Shown: one piece after another, positions 1 through 5,476 of the stretch
Position numbering within the stretch: position 1 is the first letter of the stretch
Layout: every line of letters begins with the position of its first letter
Notes under the pieces: generated by a model
Databases searched by the model: none
Told to the model about the DNA's origin: nothing
The model's input: only the letters and a program-made list of their open reading frames with translations
Program-made: the position numbers and the translations under genes
From: Desulfobacterales bacterium
GTDB lineage: Bacteria; Desulfobacterota; Desulfobacteria; Desulfobacterales; C00003106
DNA: 7,571 nt
Reading direction: 5' to 3'
Assembly: GCA_030613165.1 (NCBI GenBank)
Contig: JAUWMN010000067.1
Span: 1-7,571, forward strand

Positions 1-189
1 TACAAAAAACATACAAAACATGAGATCACATTGCAGTCGCCACGCAAGCCGTACCGGTTCAGGGGTAAAATTCGCAAGGTTGCGCAAAGGTAGCACAAGT
101 CCCAAAATATCAGAATGGCGGCCAGTAAACGATAGGATTGATGATTTCGTAAAAAGACTTCAATTCGCTCCAGAGGTCACTTGATAAGA
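1..189. other. Left-edge segment with no supported gene
   Basis: I see no gene here that I can defend. A plus-strand frame is open from the window edge to a TGA at 182-184, with an ATG at 20 that would give 54 residues. It has no ribosome binding site before the ATG and no motif I recognise. It could be the 3' end of a gene that starts outside the window, or chance. A second plus-strand frame runs from the edge to a TAG at 91-93. A short minus-strand frame ending in a TGA near 110 reads like a protein tail but is only about 24 codons long. A small hairpin (CGCAA/TTGCG, around 73-84) is the only structure seen. Confidence 0.2.
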
Positions 190-276
190 CCCTCATTGAT
201 CATTTCACATTTGTCATCTGTCCCCGCCGTGGCGGGGGTAAATGCCCAATGATAGATGATAAATGACAGATGATAA
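190..276. repeat. Divergent ATGAYAR heptad repeats around a GC hairpin
   Basis: On the plus strand four 7-base units run head to tail at 249-276: ATGATAG, ATGATAA, ATGACAG, ATGATAA. A weaker unit, ATGCCCA, precedes them at 242-248. On the minus strand units of the same kind occupy 190-217: ATGACAA, ATGTGAA, ATGATCA, ATGAGGG. Between the two sets lies a perfect GC stem, CCCCGC (222-227) with GCGGGG (232-237) and loop CGTG. The arms at 211-222 and 265-276 are inverted repeats with one mismatch in 12. The TAA of the last unit (274-276) is an in-frame stop just before the next gene. Function is unknown: it could be a REP-like palindromic repeat, a short tandem repeat, or a structured 5' leader. 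Confidence 0.6.
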
Positions 277-285
277 GACCAAGAA

Positions 286-1056
286 ATGTCTATTAACGTA
301 ACAATTGTCGGATCCGGTACATGCGTTCCCTCTTTGAAGCGAAGCAGTTGTTCCGTACTCATGAAAATTGCGGGCGAAAACCTCCTGTTTGACACAGGAG
401 CGGGAACTCTTCGACGTCTCCTTGAACTTGGAGTCGATTTTTCAGCGATCCCATATATCTTTTACAGCCATCTACATCCGGACCACACGGGTGAGCTATG
501 CTCCTTTCTCTTTGCTATGAAATATCCTGAAACCTATCGCAGGAAAAAACCTTTTAAGATTGTGGCTGCAAAGGGATTTTCTGAGTTTTATGAAAGACTA
601 AAGGGCGTGTATGGAGAGTGGATAACGCTTGATCCCTACCTGATAGAAGTAACGGAGATGAACAACGATAAGGCTGACTACCGAGATTTTGGAACCTTTC
701 ACATAGACACGCTCCCCATGGCTCATACGGAACAGAGTATCGCGTACAGGATAACCTCAACAGACGGCAAATCAGTAGTCTATTCCGGTGATACCGACTT
801 CTGCCAAAATCTTATCAAGTTATCTAAGGACGCGGATCTTCTGATCTGTGAATCCGCTCTCCCTGATCAGATCAAGGTGCCGGGGCATCTGACTCCTTCT
901 CTTGCGGGTCAGATAGCTGAAGAAGCAGGGGCAAAGAGCCTCCTCCTTACCCATTTTTATCCGGAATGCGAGCCGGTCGATATTGCTGAGCAGTGTAAAA
1001 AGACCTATAGCGGCAAACTGCTGCTTGCGGAAGATAGTATGCGAATTTCCGTTTAG
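286..1056 (+). CDS. Metallo-beta-lactamase-fold hydrolase, RNase Z-like subgroup
   Basis: This is a 256-residue soluble protein with the metal-binding pattern of the metallo-beta-lactamase superfamily. HLHPDH at 62-67 is motif II and normally holds two metal ions. His147 (AHTEQS), Asp169 (SGDTD) and His223 (LTHFYP) supply the remaining ligands. GHLT at 200-203 matches the short His motif of RNase Z-type members. The start VTIVGSGTCVPS also fits that subgroup. It is shorter than true tRNase Z (about 300 residues) and I see no extended exosite arm, so tRNA 3' processing is not established; a hydrolase of unknown substrate is the safer call. The ATG at 286 is the only sensible start because a TAA lies in frame at 274-276. 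No good Shine-Dalgarno sequence precedes it. It sits alone upstream of the aromatic operon and is separated from it by a terminator-bearing leader. Confidence 0.88.
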   Translation: MSINVTIVGSGTCVPSLKRSSCSVLMKIAGENLLFDTGAGTLRRLLELGVDFSAIPYIFYSHLHPDHTGELCSFLFAMKYPETYRRKKPFKIVAAKGFSEFYERLKGVYGEWITLDPYLIEVTEMNNDKADYRDFGTFHIDTLPMAHTEQSIAYRITSTDGKSVVYSGDTDFCQNLIKLSKDADLLICESALPDQIKVPGHLTPSLAGQIAEEAGAKSLLLTHFYPECEPVDIAEQCKKTYSGKLLLAEDSMRISV

Positions 1057-1091
1057 TATCCATCCGGAAGTGGCATCAACACATAAAAGGC

Positions 1092-1120
1092 TTGACACAA
1101 CATTCGGTGTTTGTTAGGCA
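1092..1120 (+). promoter_or_regulatory. Candidate promoter of the aromatic operon
   Basis: A perfect -35 hexamer, TTGACA, is at 1092-1097. A 17-base spacer leads to TAGGCA at 1115-1120, which is a poor -10 match. The position suits transcription starting just before the structured leader at 1138-1236. The -35 is convincing and the -10 is not, so this is tentative. An activator-dependent promoter or a start elsewhere is possible. Confidence 0.35.
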
Positions 1121-1137
1121 AAAAGGTAAAGTTGTAA

Positions 1138-1236
1138 GGCAGAGGTGCCAAGGTCTTGAGACCTTTGAAAAACGCGACATTTTTTCAAATGTCTTGTCTC
1201 AGAAGCCGCAGATGGGATAACCCCTGCGGTTTTTTT
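1138..1236 (+). promoter_or_regulatory. Structured leader of aroF, possible attenuator
   Basis: Hairpins follow one another: GGCA/TGCC (1138-1149, loop GAGG), AAGGTC/GACCTT (1150-1165, loop TTGA), GACATTT/AAATGTC (1176-1193, loop TTTC), then a terminator at 1203-1236. Several pairings exclude each other. TTTGAAAAA (1164-1172) can instead pair with TTTTTCAAA (1181-1189), which breaks the third hairpin. TGAGAC (1157-1162) can pair with GTCTCA (1196-1201), which breaks the second. This is how an attenuator or riboswitch switches between states, and the next gene is the first enzyme of aromatic amino acid synthesis. I see no T-box sequence. A 35-codon frame (ATG 1189 to TAA 1294-1296) crosses the terminator but has no run of Trp, Phe or Tyr codons except one Phe-Phe pair. 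The simpler alternative is a plain terminator for the upstream gene. Confidence 0.45.
1203..1236 (+). terminator. Intrinsic terminator 75 bases before the aroF start codon
   Basis: CCGCAG (1206-1211) pairs with CTGCGG (1224-1229). GGG/CCC (1214-1216 with 1221-1223) closes an ATAA loop, with a two-base bulge AT. The stem can extend outward by AAG with TTT, and the run of seven T at 1230-1236 follows directly. It is 147 bases after the stop of the upstream hydrolase and downstream of a possible promoter, so it could end that transcript, control read-through into aroF, or both. Confidence 0.75.
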
Positions 1237-1310
1237 GTCATAGAACATTGGAGGCCGAAGAGAAGCGGCCCCCCTCACCCCATGAACTGTTTATAAGAGA
1301 GGCAACAACA

Positions 1311-2339
1311 ATGATAGTAATAATCGGAAAAGGGGCAACGGATGAGAGTATTGCCCAAATCGTAGAAAAGATAGAGGGCTTAGGGTTTTCCACCCATATA
1401 TCAAAAGGTGTTGAACGAACCGTAATAGGGGTCATCGGTGGTGAGGGCGACAAAACAAGGGTTGAAAATCTTGTAAATCTCTCTTATGTGGAAAAGGTAG
1501 TCCCTATCTTAAAGCCTTACAAGCTTGCTTCCAGGGAGTTCCATCCGGATGACACCGTGATTGATATAAACGGTATTCAAATAGGGGGGGATAATTTTGT
1601 TGTTATAGCAGGTCCTTGCTCCGTAGAAAGCAGGGATCAGCTCCTTGAGTGCGCTGAAATTGTAAAGAAATACGGGGCGGTCCTTTTGCGGGGCGGGGCT
1701 TTTAAGCCGAGGTCTTCTCCCTACAGTTTTCAGGGCTTGGAAGAACTTGGGCTAAAGATATTGGCTGAGGCAAGAGATAGATACGATCTTCCAATAGTTA
1801 CCGAGATCATGAATCCAAGGGACATCGACATGGTTGCCGATTACGCCGACATCCTTCAGGTGGGGGCCAGAAACGTTCAAAACTTTTCACTTTTAAAGGA
1901 ACTTGGAAAGATAAAGAAACCGATCCTTCTAAAACGAGGGCTGATGACTACCATTGAAGAATGGTTAATGTCCGCGGAATATATTATGGCGGGTGGCAAC
2001 GAACAGGTTATCCTGTGCGAGAGAGGGATAAGGACATTTGAAACCGCTTCCAGAAACACATTGGATATAAGCGCCGTGCCTATATTGAAAGAAAAGACAC
2101 ACCTTCCCATTATAGTGGATCCAAGCCATGCGGTAGGCTATTGGCAGTATGTAAGCGCCCTGACCAAAGCCGCGGTTGCCGTCGGTGCGGACGGTATCAT
2201 GGTGGAGGTACATCCCAGGCCTGAAGAGGCCCTCAGCGATGGAGGTCAGTCCTTAAAACCACAAAAGTTTGATCAAATGATGCGGGAATTGCGTCCATTT
2301 GTAGACGCAGCAGGGAAAAGGATGGTTAACCTTGGCTAA
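1311..2339 (+). CDS. aroF: 3-deoxy-7-phosphoheptulonate (DAHP) synthase with ferredoxin-like regulatory domain
   Basis: This cytoplasmic enzyme condenses phosphoenolpyruvate and erythrose 4-phosphate to DAHP, the first step of the shikimate pathway. The protein has 342 residues. Residues 1-68 form a ferredoxin-like domain of the kind that gives tyrosine or phenylalanine feedback in the Thermotoga-type enzyme. The rest is the catalytic TIM barrel. Visible motifs are AGPCSVES (100-107), LLRGGAFKPRSSPYSFQG (125-142), GARNVQNF (185-192), LKRG (207-210) and DPSHAVG (270-276). The expected metal ligands are present: Cys103, His273, Glu299 and Asp310. The ATG at 1311 was chosen because it gives the usual family N-terminus (MIVIIGKGATDES) and has GAGAGG about 8 bases upstream. 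A TTG at 1248 would add 21 residues that do not fit the family. The 3' end overlaps pheA by 8 bases. Confidence 0.94.
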   Translation: MIVIIGKGATDESIAQIVEKIEGLGFSTHISKGVERTVIGVIGGEGDKTRVENLVNLSYVEKVVPILKPYKLASREFHPDDTVIDINGIQIGGDNFVVIAGPCSVESRDQLLECAEIVKKYGAVLLRGGAFKPRSSPYSFQGLEELGLKILAEARDRYDLPIVTEIMNPRDIDMVADYADILQVGARNVQNFSLLKELGKIKKPILLKRGLMTTIEEWLMSAEYIMAGGNEQVILCERGIRTFETASRNTLDISAVPILKEKTHLPIIVDPSHAVGYWQYVSALTKAAVAVGADGIMVEVHPRPEEALSDGGQSLKPQKFDQMMRELRPFVDAAGKRMVNLG

Positions 2340-3420
2340 AGAACCAAAGCTTAAAGAATTAAGAGATAAAATCGATTCGATTGACCGTGAGCTACTGAAG
2401 TTTTTGGGCAAGAGAATGGAAATTTCCAAAGAGATCGGAAAGGCCAAGAAGACGCGGGGCGTTAGCGCATACCAGCCTGAACGGGAAGAAGAGGTTATCG
2501 CAAAGATGACTGCTTCCAACCGGAAGAGCGCCTTGAGTGGTGTTGCCCTGAGACGGATCTACGCGGAAATTATGTCAGCTTCGCGTGCCCTTCAGGAGTC
2601 GATATCCGTCGGTTTCCTCGGGCCGGAAGGGACGTTTAGCTATATCGCTACTATACGGCACTTTGGACATTCCATCAATCTTGTCCCGCAAAGAGATATT
2701 TCAGAAGTGTTTATCGGTGTTGAAAAAGGGGCCTTTGATTTTGGCGTAGTGCCGGTGGAAAATTCAATGGAAGGAACAGTCAATGCCACACTGGATCTGT
2801 TCCGACATACAACTGTGAAAATTAATGCGGAAATTCTGTTAAAGGTTGTTCATAATCTTGTATCGTTGACCGGGCAAAGAGAAGATGTGCGTACGATTTA
2901 CTCACACCCGCAACCCGTTGCTCAGTGCCGTATGTACCTGAATACGCACTTTCCAAATGTAAAATTGGTTGAGACTCAAAGCTCTGCCGTTGCTGCTGAA
3001 AAGGCCGCCTCAAACAAAAAAATCGCTGCCATTGCCAGTGAATATGCGGCAAAGGAATATAGCTTAAAAATGATAGACAGGAACATAGAGGATTCAGCTA
3101 ACAATATCACCAAGTTTTTTGTCATAGGACAACACCTCAACAAAAAAACATCACATAGCAAGACCTCTATATTGTTCTCTTTAAAGGATAGGCCTGGTGT
3201 CCTTTACGATGCACTGAGACCTTTTTCAAAAAACGGGGTTAACCTGACCAAGATCGAATCGCGGCCCACAAGGGAAAAGGCATGGGATTATGTCTTCTTC
3301 ATCGACATGGACGGACATATTGAGGACGACCCCATACAAGAAGCCGTCGAGGAACTGAATTCAAAGGCACGATTTGTAAAAGTACTCGGTTCTTATCCTG
3401 CTTGCAAGGAGATCCTGTAA
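2332..3420 (+). CDS. pheA: Bifunctional chorismate mutase / prephenate dehydratase (P-protein)
   Basis: The enzyme converts chorismate to prephenate and then to phenylpyruvate, the phenylalanine branch. It has 362 residues in three domains. Residues 1-90 are an AroQ chorismate mutase, with Arg11, Arg28, Lys39, Arg51, Glu52 and Gln88 at the same positions as the E. coli P-protein. Asp48 of E. coli is Gln48 here, in YQPERE. Residues 92-268 are prephenate dehydratase, with GPEGTFS (97-103), VPVENSMEGTV (140-150) and YSHPQPVAQC (190-199). The catalytic TRF motif reads TKF (260-262). Residues 277-355 are an ACT domain with LTKIESRP (305-312), the usual phenylalanine-sensing motif. The start is TTG at 2332, inside the end of aroF, with AAAAGG about 10 bases upstream. 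The next in-frame Met, at residue 29, would delete catalytic residues. The 8-base overlap suggests translational coupling to aroF. Confidence 0.94.
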   Translation: MAKEPKLKELRDKIDSIDRELLKFLGKRMEISKEIGKAKKTRGVSAYQPEREEEVIAKMTASNRKSALSGVALRRIYAEIMSASRALQESISVGFLGPEGTFSYIATIRHFGHSINLVPQRDISEVFIGVEKGAFDFGVVPVENSMEGTVNATLDLFRHTTVKINAEILLKVVHNLVSLTGQREDVRTIYSHPQPVAQCRMYLNTHFPNVKLVETQSSAVAAEKAASNKKIAAIASEYAAKEYSLKMIDRNIEDSANNITKFFVIGQHLNKKTSHSKTSILFSLKDRPGVLYDALRPFSKNGVNLTKIESRPTREKAWDYVFFIDMDGHIEDDPIQEAVEELNSKARFVKVLGSYPACKEIL

Positions 3421-3421
3421 T

Positions 3422-4246
3422 ATGAAAATCTCAATTGTCGGTGGTAATGGCCCGATGGGGGCCTTGTTTAAAAGATTCTTTGAGGAGCAAGGTCATGTTG
3501 TCCAACCCCTTGGCAGAAAAGATGAGCCCCACTACAAAGAGCGGCTTAAAGATTCAGACGTGGTCATTATCACGGTGCCTATTGCCGTCACCAAAGAAGT
3601 TATTCTCAAGATCGGACCGTTGGTCCCCCGCGACAGCCTTTTGATGGATATGACCTCGCTAAAGGTTTTCCCTGTGGAGACAATGCTCAAGGCATTCAAA
3701 GGAGAGGTGGTAGGAACGCATCCCTTGTTCGGCCCATCGCTGGAAACCCTTTCCGGACAGACTGTTGTTGTAACGCAGGCACGGGGAGAAAAATGGCTTT
3801 CCTGGCTTACCGAGACCTTTACAAAAAATAATATCACCGTAACCCTTTCCACCCCCCGGGAACACGATCGTTTCATGGCGCTGACACAATGTCTGAGAAC
3901 GCTCAACACCATGGTGCTCAGCAAGGTTGTCAAGGACAACAAATTAAACCCGAAACATCTCCTGGAATACGCGACCCCGATATTTAAGGGAGAACTGTGG
4001 TGGATCGGACGACTCTTTTCTCAAGATCCTGAGCTCTATGCCGGCATTCAAATGGAAAACCAGATGATCGGAAATGTCTTAGAAGATTATCTTTCCGCGG
4101 GAAAAGAGCTTGTGGATATAATAAAGCGAAAAGATAAAGAGGAGTTCATAAATTTTTTCGAGGACTCAGCGGATTATTACAAAGAAATACTTGAGGAGGC
4201 AAAGATCAGAAGCAATAAGATGATAGATGAAATTGTGAGGAAATAA
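3422..4246 (+). CDS. tyrA: Prephenate dehydrogenase, monofunctional TyrA
   Basis: The enzyme performs NAD(P)-dependent oxidative decarboxylation of prephenate to 4-hydroxyphenylpyruvate, the tyrosine branch. It has 274 residues and matches the dehydrogenase half of E. coli TyrA, without the fused chorismate mutase domain. That activity is supplied here by pheA just upstream. The N-terminal Rossmann fold has the GGNGPMG loop (7-13) and DVVIITVPI (46-54). HPLFGP (100-105) carries the catalytic His100, equivalent to His197 in E. coli. The helical C-terminal half has EHDRFMALTQCLR (147-159) and GRLFSQDPELYA (196-207), where Arg197 corresponds to the prephenate-binding Arg294. AAGGAG at 3406-3411 lies 10 bases before the ATG. 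The gene begins one base after the pheA stop. Whether it prefers prephenate or arogenate, and NAD or NADP, cannot be read from the sequence by eye. Confidence 0.92.
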   Translation: MKISIVGGNGPMGALFKRFFEEQGHVVQPLGRKDEPHYKERLKDSDVVIITVPIAVTKEVILKIGPLVPRDSLLMDMTSLKVFPVETMLKAFKGEVVGTHPLFGPSLETLSGQTVVVTQARGEKWLSWLTETFTKNNITVTLSTPREHDRFMALTQCLRTLNTMVLSKVVKDNKLNPKHLLEYATPIFKGELWWIGRLFSQDPELYAGIQMENQMIGNVLEDYLSAGKELVDIIKRKDKEEFINFFEDSADYYKEILEEAKIRSNKMIDEIVRK

Positions 4247-4247
4247 T

Positions 4248-4772
4248 ATGGCACTTCACATCGTGATAGACGGGTACAACCTGATTCGCCAATCTTCCAC
4301 CCTGAGCGCCATGGAATATATCAGCACCCAGGAAGGACGCGACGGCCTCCTCAAGCTTCTCGCACAATACAAAAAAATCAGACCTCATAAAATTACAGTA
4401 GTTTTTGATGCCGCGTACGGGAATTCTTTCGCGGAAAGCAAGACGCGACAACGCGGGATAACCATTATCTTCTCTCGCAAAGGGGAGCTGGCCGACGACG
4501 TTATTAAACGGATCGCGGCAAAAGAAAGAGAACGTGCTATTGTAGTTACCTCCGACAATGACATCGTCGACTTTGCCGTGCGTCATGACGCTGCCACGAT
4601 TGACTCTCAGGAATTCGAGGCCAAGTTGACCATGGCGTCTTATGCCGAGATGAAAGGAGGCGAGGTAGAAGACGAAGAGAGCGGATGGTCCAGGACCACC
4701 AAAAAGAAAGGTCCTGCGCGCCGCCTTCCCAGGCAACGGCGTAAGAGCCGGCGAAAGATCAGTAAATTGTAG
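4248..4772 (+). CDS. NYN (PIN-like) domain protein, YacP/Rae1-like putative ribonuclease
   Basis: This is a 174-residue protein of the YacP family, whose best-known member, Rae1 of Bacillus subtilis, is a ribosome-associated endoribonuclease. The NYN fold fills residues 1-130. Acidic metal-site candidates are Asp8 in VIDGYNLI (6-13), Asp54 in VVFDA, Asp83/Asp84 in GELADDVIKRI, and Asp103 with Asp105 in VTSDNDIVDFA. The last 28 residues are a strongly basic tail rich in Lys and Arg, which may bind RNA or the ribosome. I believe such a tail is usual in deltaproteobacterial relatives, but I cannot check that. The gene starts one base after the tyrA stop, with GAGG at 4237-4240 seven bases upstream, so it is the last member of the operon. 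Its link to aromatic synthesis is unexplained. Cleavage activity is inferred from the family. Confidence 0.82.
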   Translation: MALHIVIDGYNLIRQSSTLSAMEYISTQEGRDGLLKLLAQYKKIRPHKITVVFDAAYGNSFAESKTRQRGITIIFSRKGELADDVIKRIAAKERERAIVVTSDNDIVDFAVRHDAATIDSQEFEAKLTMASYAEMKGGEVEDEESGWSRTTKKKGPARRLPRQRRKSRRKISKL

Positions 4773-4773
4773 A

Positions 4774-5214
4774 TCAGAACCAAATGCCTGGATGGTCCCG
4801 AAAAGACTTTATCCTTTTATCAACAAACTCATAATCCCTCACAACACTCCTGAAGCGAATTTCAGTTTCACTGAGTATTTCAAATTGGTATGCGTCAGGC
4901 TCTTCCGTTGCATCAGAAGCAATTTCGTAAAATCTATTGCCTTTGATCCACCATTTACCGTCCTGTGTAGATTTGTAGATTCCTTCTTCAGTATGGTGAA
5001 AGAAAATAATCGAGTAAGTTCCATCTGCTGAACGGTTCTGTATCCATGTATGCAATAACTGCCCTTCACCATCCATGTGCTTGCCTTCCCATGTTCCGAT
5101 AAACATATGCCTGATGTCTTCCGGCGCCTTTCCCTGGGAAGCGTTATTCATGGTTCCACATCCAGCCAGGAGAATGATCATCAAGAATAGAGGTATTATT
5201 TTGAATCTTCTCAT
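4774..5214 (-). CDS. Small lipoprotein of unknown function
   Basis: The protein has 146 residues with a clear lipoprotein signal: basic start MRRFK, a hydrophobic stretch, then the lipobox LAGC with Cys19 as the lipidated residue. The mature part begins GTWEG (around 41-45) and continues as a likely beta-rich domain, with DGTYSI, GKWWIKGNRFYEI and EIRFRSV segments suggestive of a small lipocalin-like barrel. I do not recognise a named family, so no function is assigned. It should sit in the inner or outer membrane facing the periplasm. The ATG at 5214 is preceded by GGAGAG seven to eight bases upstream. That site directly touches the foldback element at 5227-5413, so the natural promoter may have been displaced. 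The stop codon is one base from the stop of the convergent NYN gene. Confidence 0.8.
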   Translation of the reverse strand: MRRFKIIPLFLMIILLAGCGTMNNASQGKAPEDIRHMFIGTWEGKHMDGEGQLLHTWIQNRSADGTYSIIFFHHTEEGIYKSTQDGKWWIKGNRFYEIASDATEEPDAYQFEILSETEIRFRSVVRDYEFVDKRIKSFRDHPGIWF

Positions 5215-5226
5215 TTTCTCTCCATA

Positions 5227-5413
5227 GAGGCAGTTTCAAAATGTCCAATTTTGTCCCAAGGTCAAGCTGTAAGTCCCGTCACCGGGGGAAGGCGAAGATT
5301 TTAACCAGAGGAATACATTGAGTATTTTGAGGATTAATATCTTCGCCTGTTGACAAATCCCGCTCATCGGGGACACAGAGATTGGGCAAAAGAGGACTTT
5401 TTGAAATTGCCTC
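5227..5413. mobile_element. 187-base foldback (MITE-like) element with CATA direct repeats
   Basis: Terminal inverted repeats are GAGGCAGTTTCAAAA (5227-5241) and TTTTGAAATTGCCTC (5399-5413), with one mismatch in 15. CATA stands directly outside both ends (5223-5226 and 5414-5417), as a target duplication would. Pairing continues inwards: GTCC/GGAC (5243-5246 with 5394-5397), TTTTG/CAAAA (5249-5253 with 5387-5391), CCCAA/TTGGG (5255-5259 with 5382-5386), CTGT/ACAG (5267-5270 with 5375-5378), and an inner 9-base stem GGCGAAGAT/ATCTTCGCC (5291-5299 with 5339-5347) that carries on through TTAA/TTAA. Two side hairpins, CCCG/CGGG at 5275-5286 and at 5359-5371, allow a cross-shaped fold. There is no room for a transposase, so movement would need one from elsewhere. 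A structured RNA is the alternative reading. Confidence 0.72.
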
Positions 5414-5443
5414 CATAATCCGGATTGTTAAAGCGTCGAATAA

Positions 5444-5476
5444 GGGGTAGCTTGCGAAGCTGTAGCCGGTTACCCC
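5444..5476 (-). terminator. Hairpin over the stop codon of the patatin-like gene, possible terminator
   Basis: On the plus strand GGGGTA (5444-5449) pairs with TACCCC (5471-5476), and an inner hairpin AGCTT/AAGCT lies at 5449-5461 with loop GCG. Read on the minus strand, the stem begins at the last codon and stop codon (5470-5472) of the patatin-like gene and is followed by TTATT. The T-run is short, so this is a weak intrinsic terminator at best. It may instead be another repeat. Confidence 0.35.

Noticed and set aside
20..184. 54-codon open frame on the plus strand as a gene
   Set aside because: No ribosome binding site and no recognised motif. It is open to the window edge, so it may be a gene tail, but the evidence is too thin to call a CDS.
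190..276. CRISPR array
   Set aside because: The units are only 7 bases, have no spacers between them, and point in opposite directions on the two sides of a hairpin.
286..1056. Calling the metallo-hydrolase rnz (tRNase Z)
   Set aside because: The protein is too short and lacks a visible exosite arm; the metal motif alone is shared by many hydrolases of this fold.
1189..1296. 35-codon frame as a leader peptide for attenuation
   Set aside because: It has no run of Trp, Phe or Tyr codons apart from one Phe-Phe pair, no clear ribosome binding site, and its sequence is largely the terminator stem itself.
1248..1310. TTG start at 1248 giving DAHP synthase 21 extra N-terminal residues
   Set aside because: The extension does not resemble the family, it includes a GGCCG/CGGCC hairpin (1253-1270), and the ATG at 1311 has a good ribosome binding site and the usual family N-terminus.
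3532..3942. 136-codon minus-strand frame inside tyrA
   Set aside because: It lies wholly within a well-supported TyrA with all family motifs, and its own translation shows no domain.
4206..4736. 176-codon minus-strand frame opposite the NYN gene
   Set aside because: It is the antisense shadow of a gene with clear NYN motifs and a ribosome binding site.
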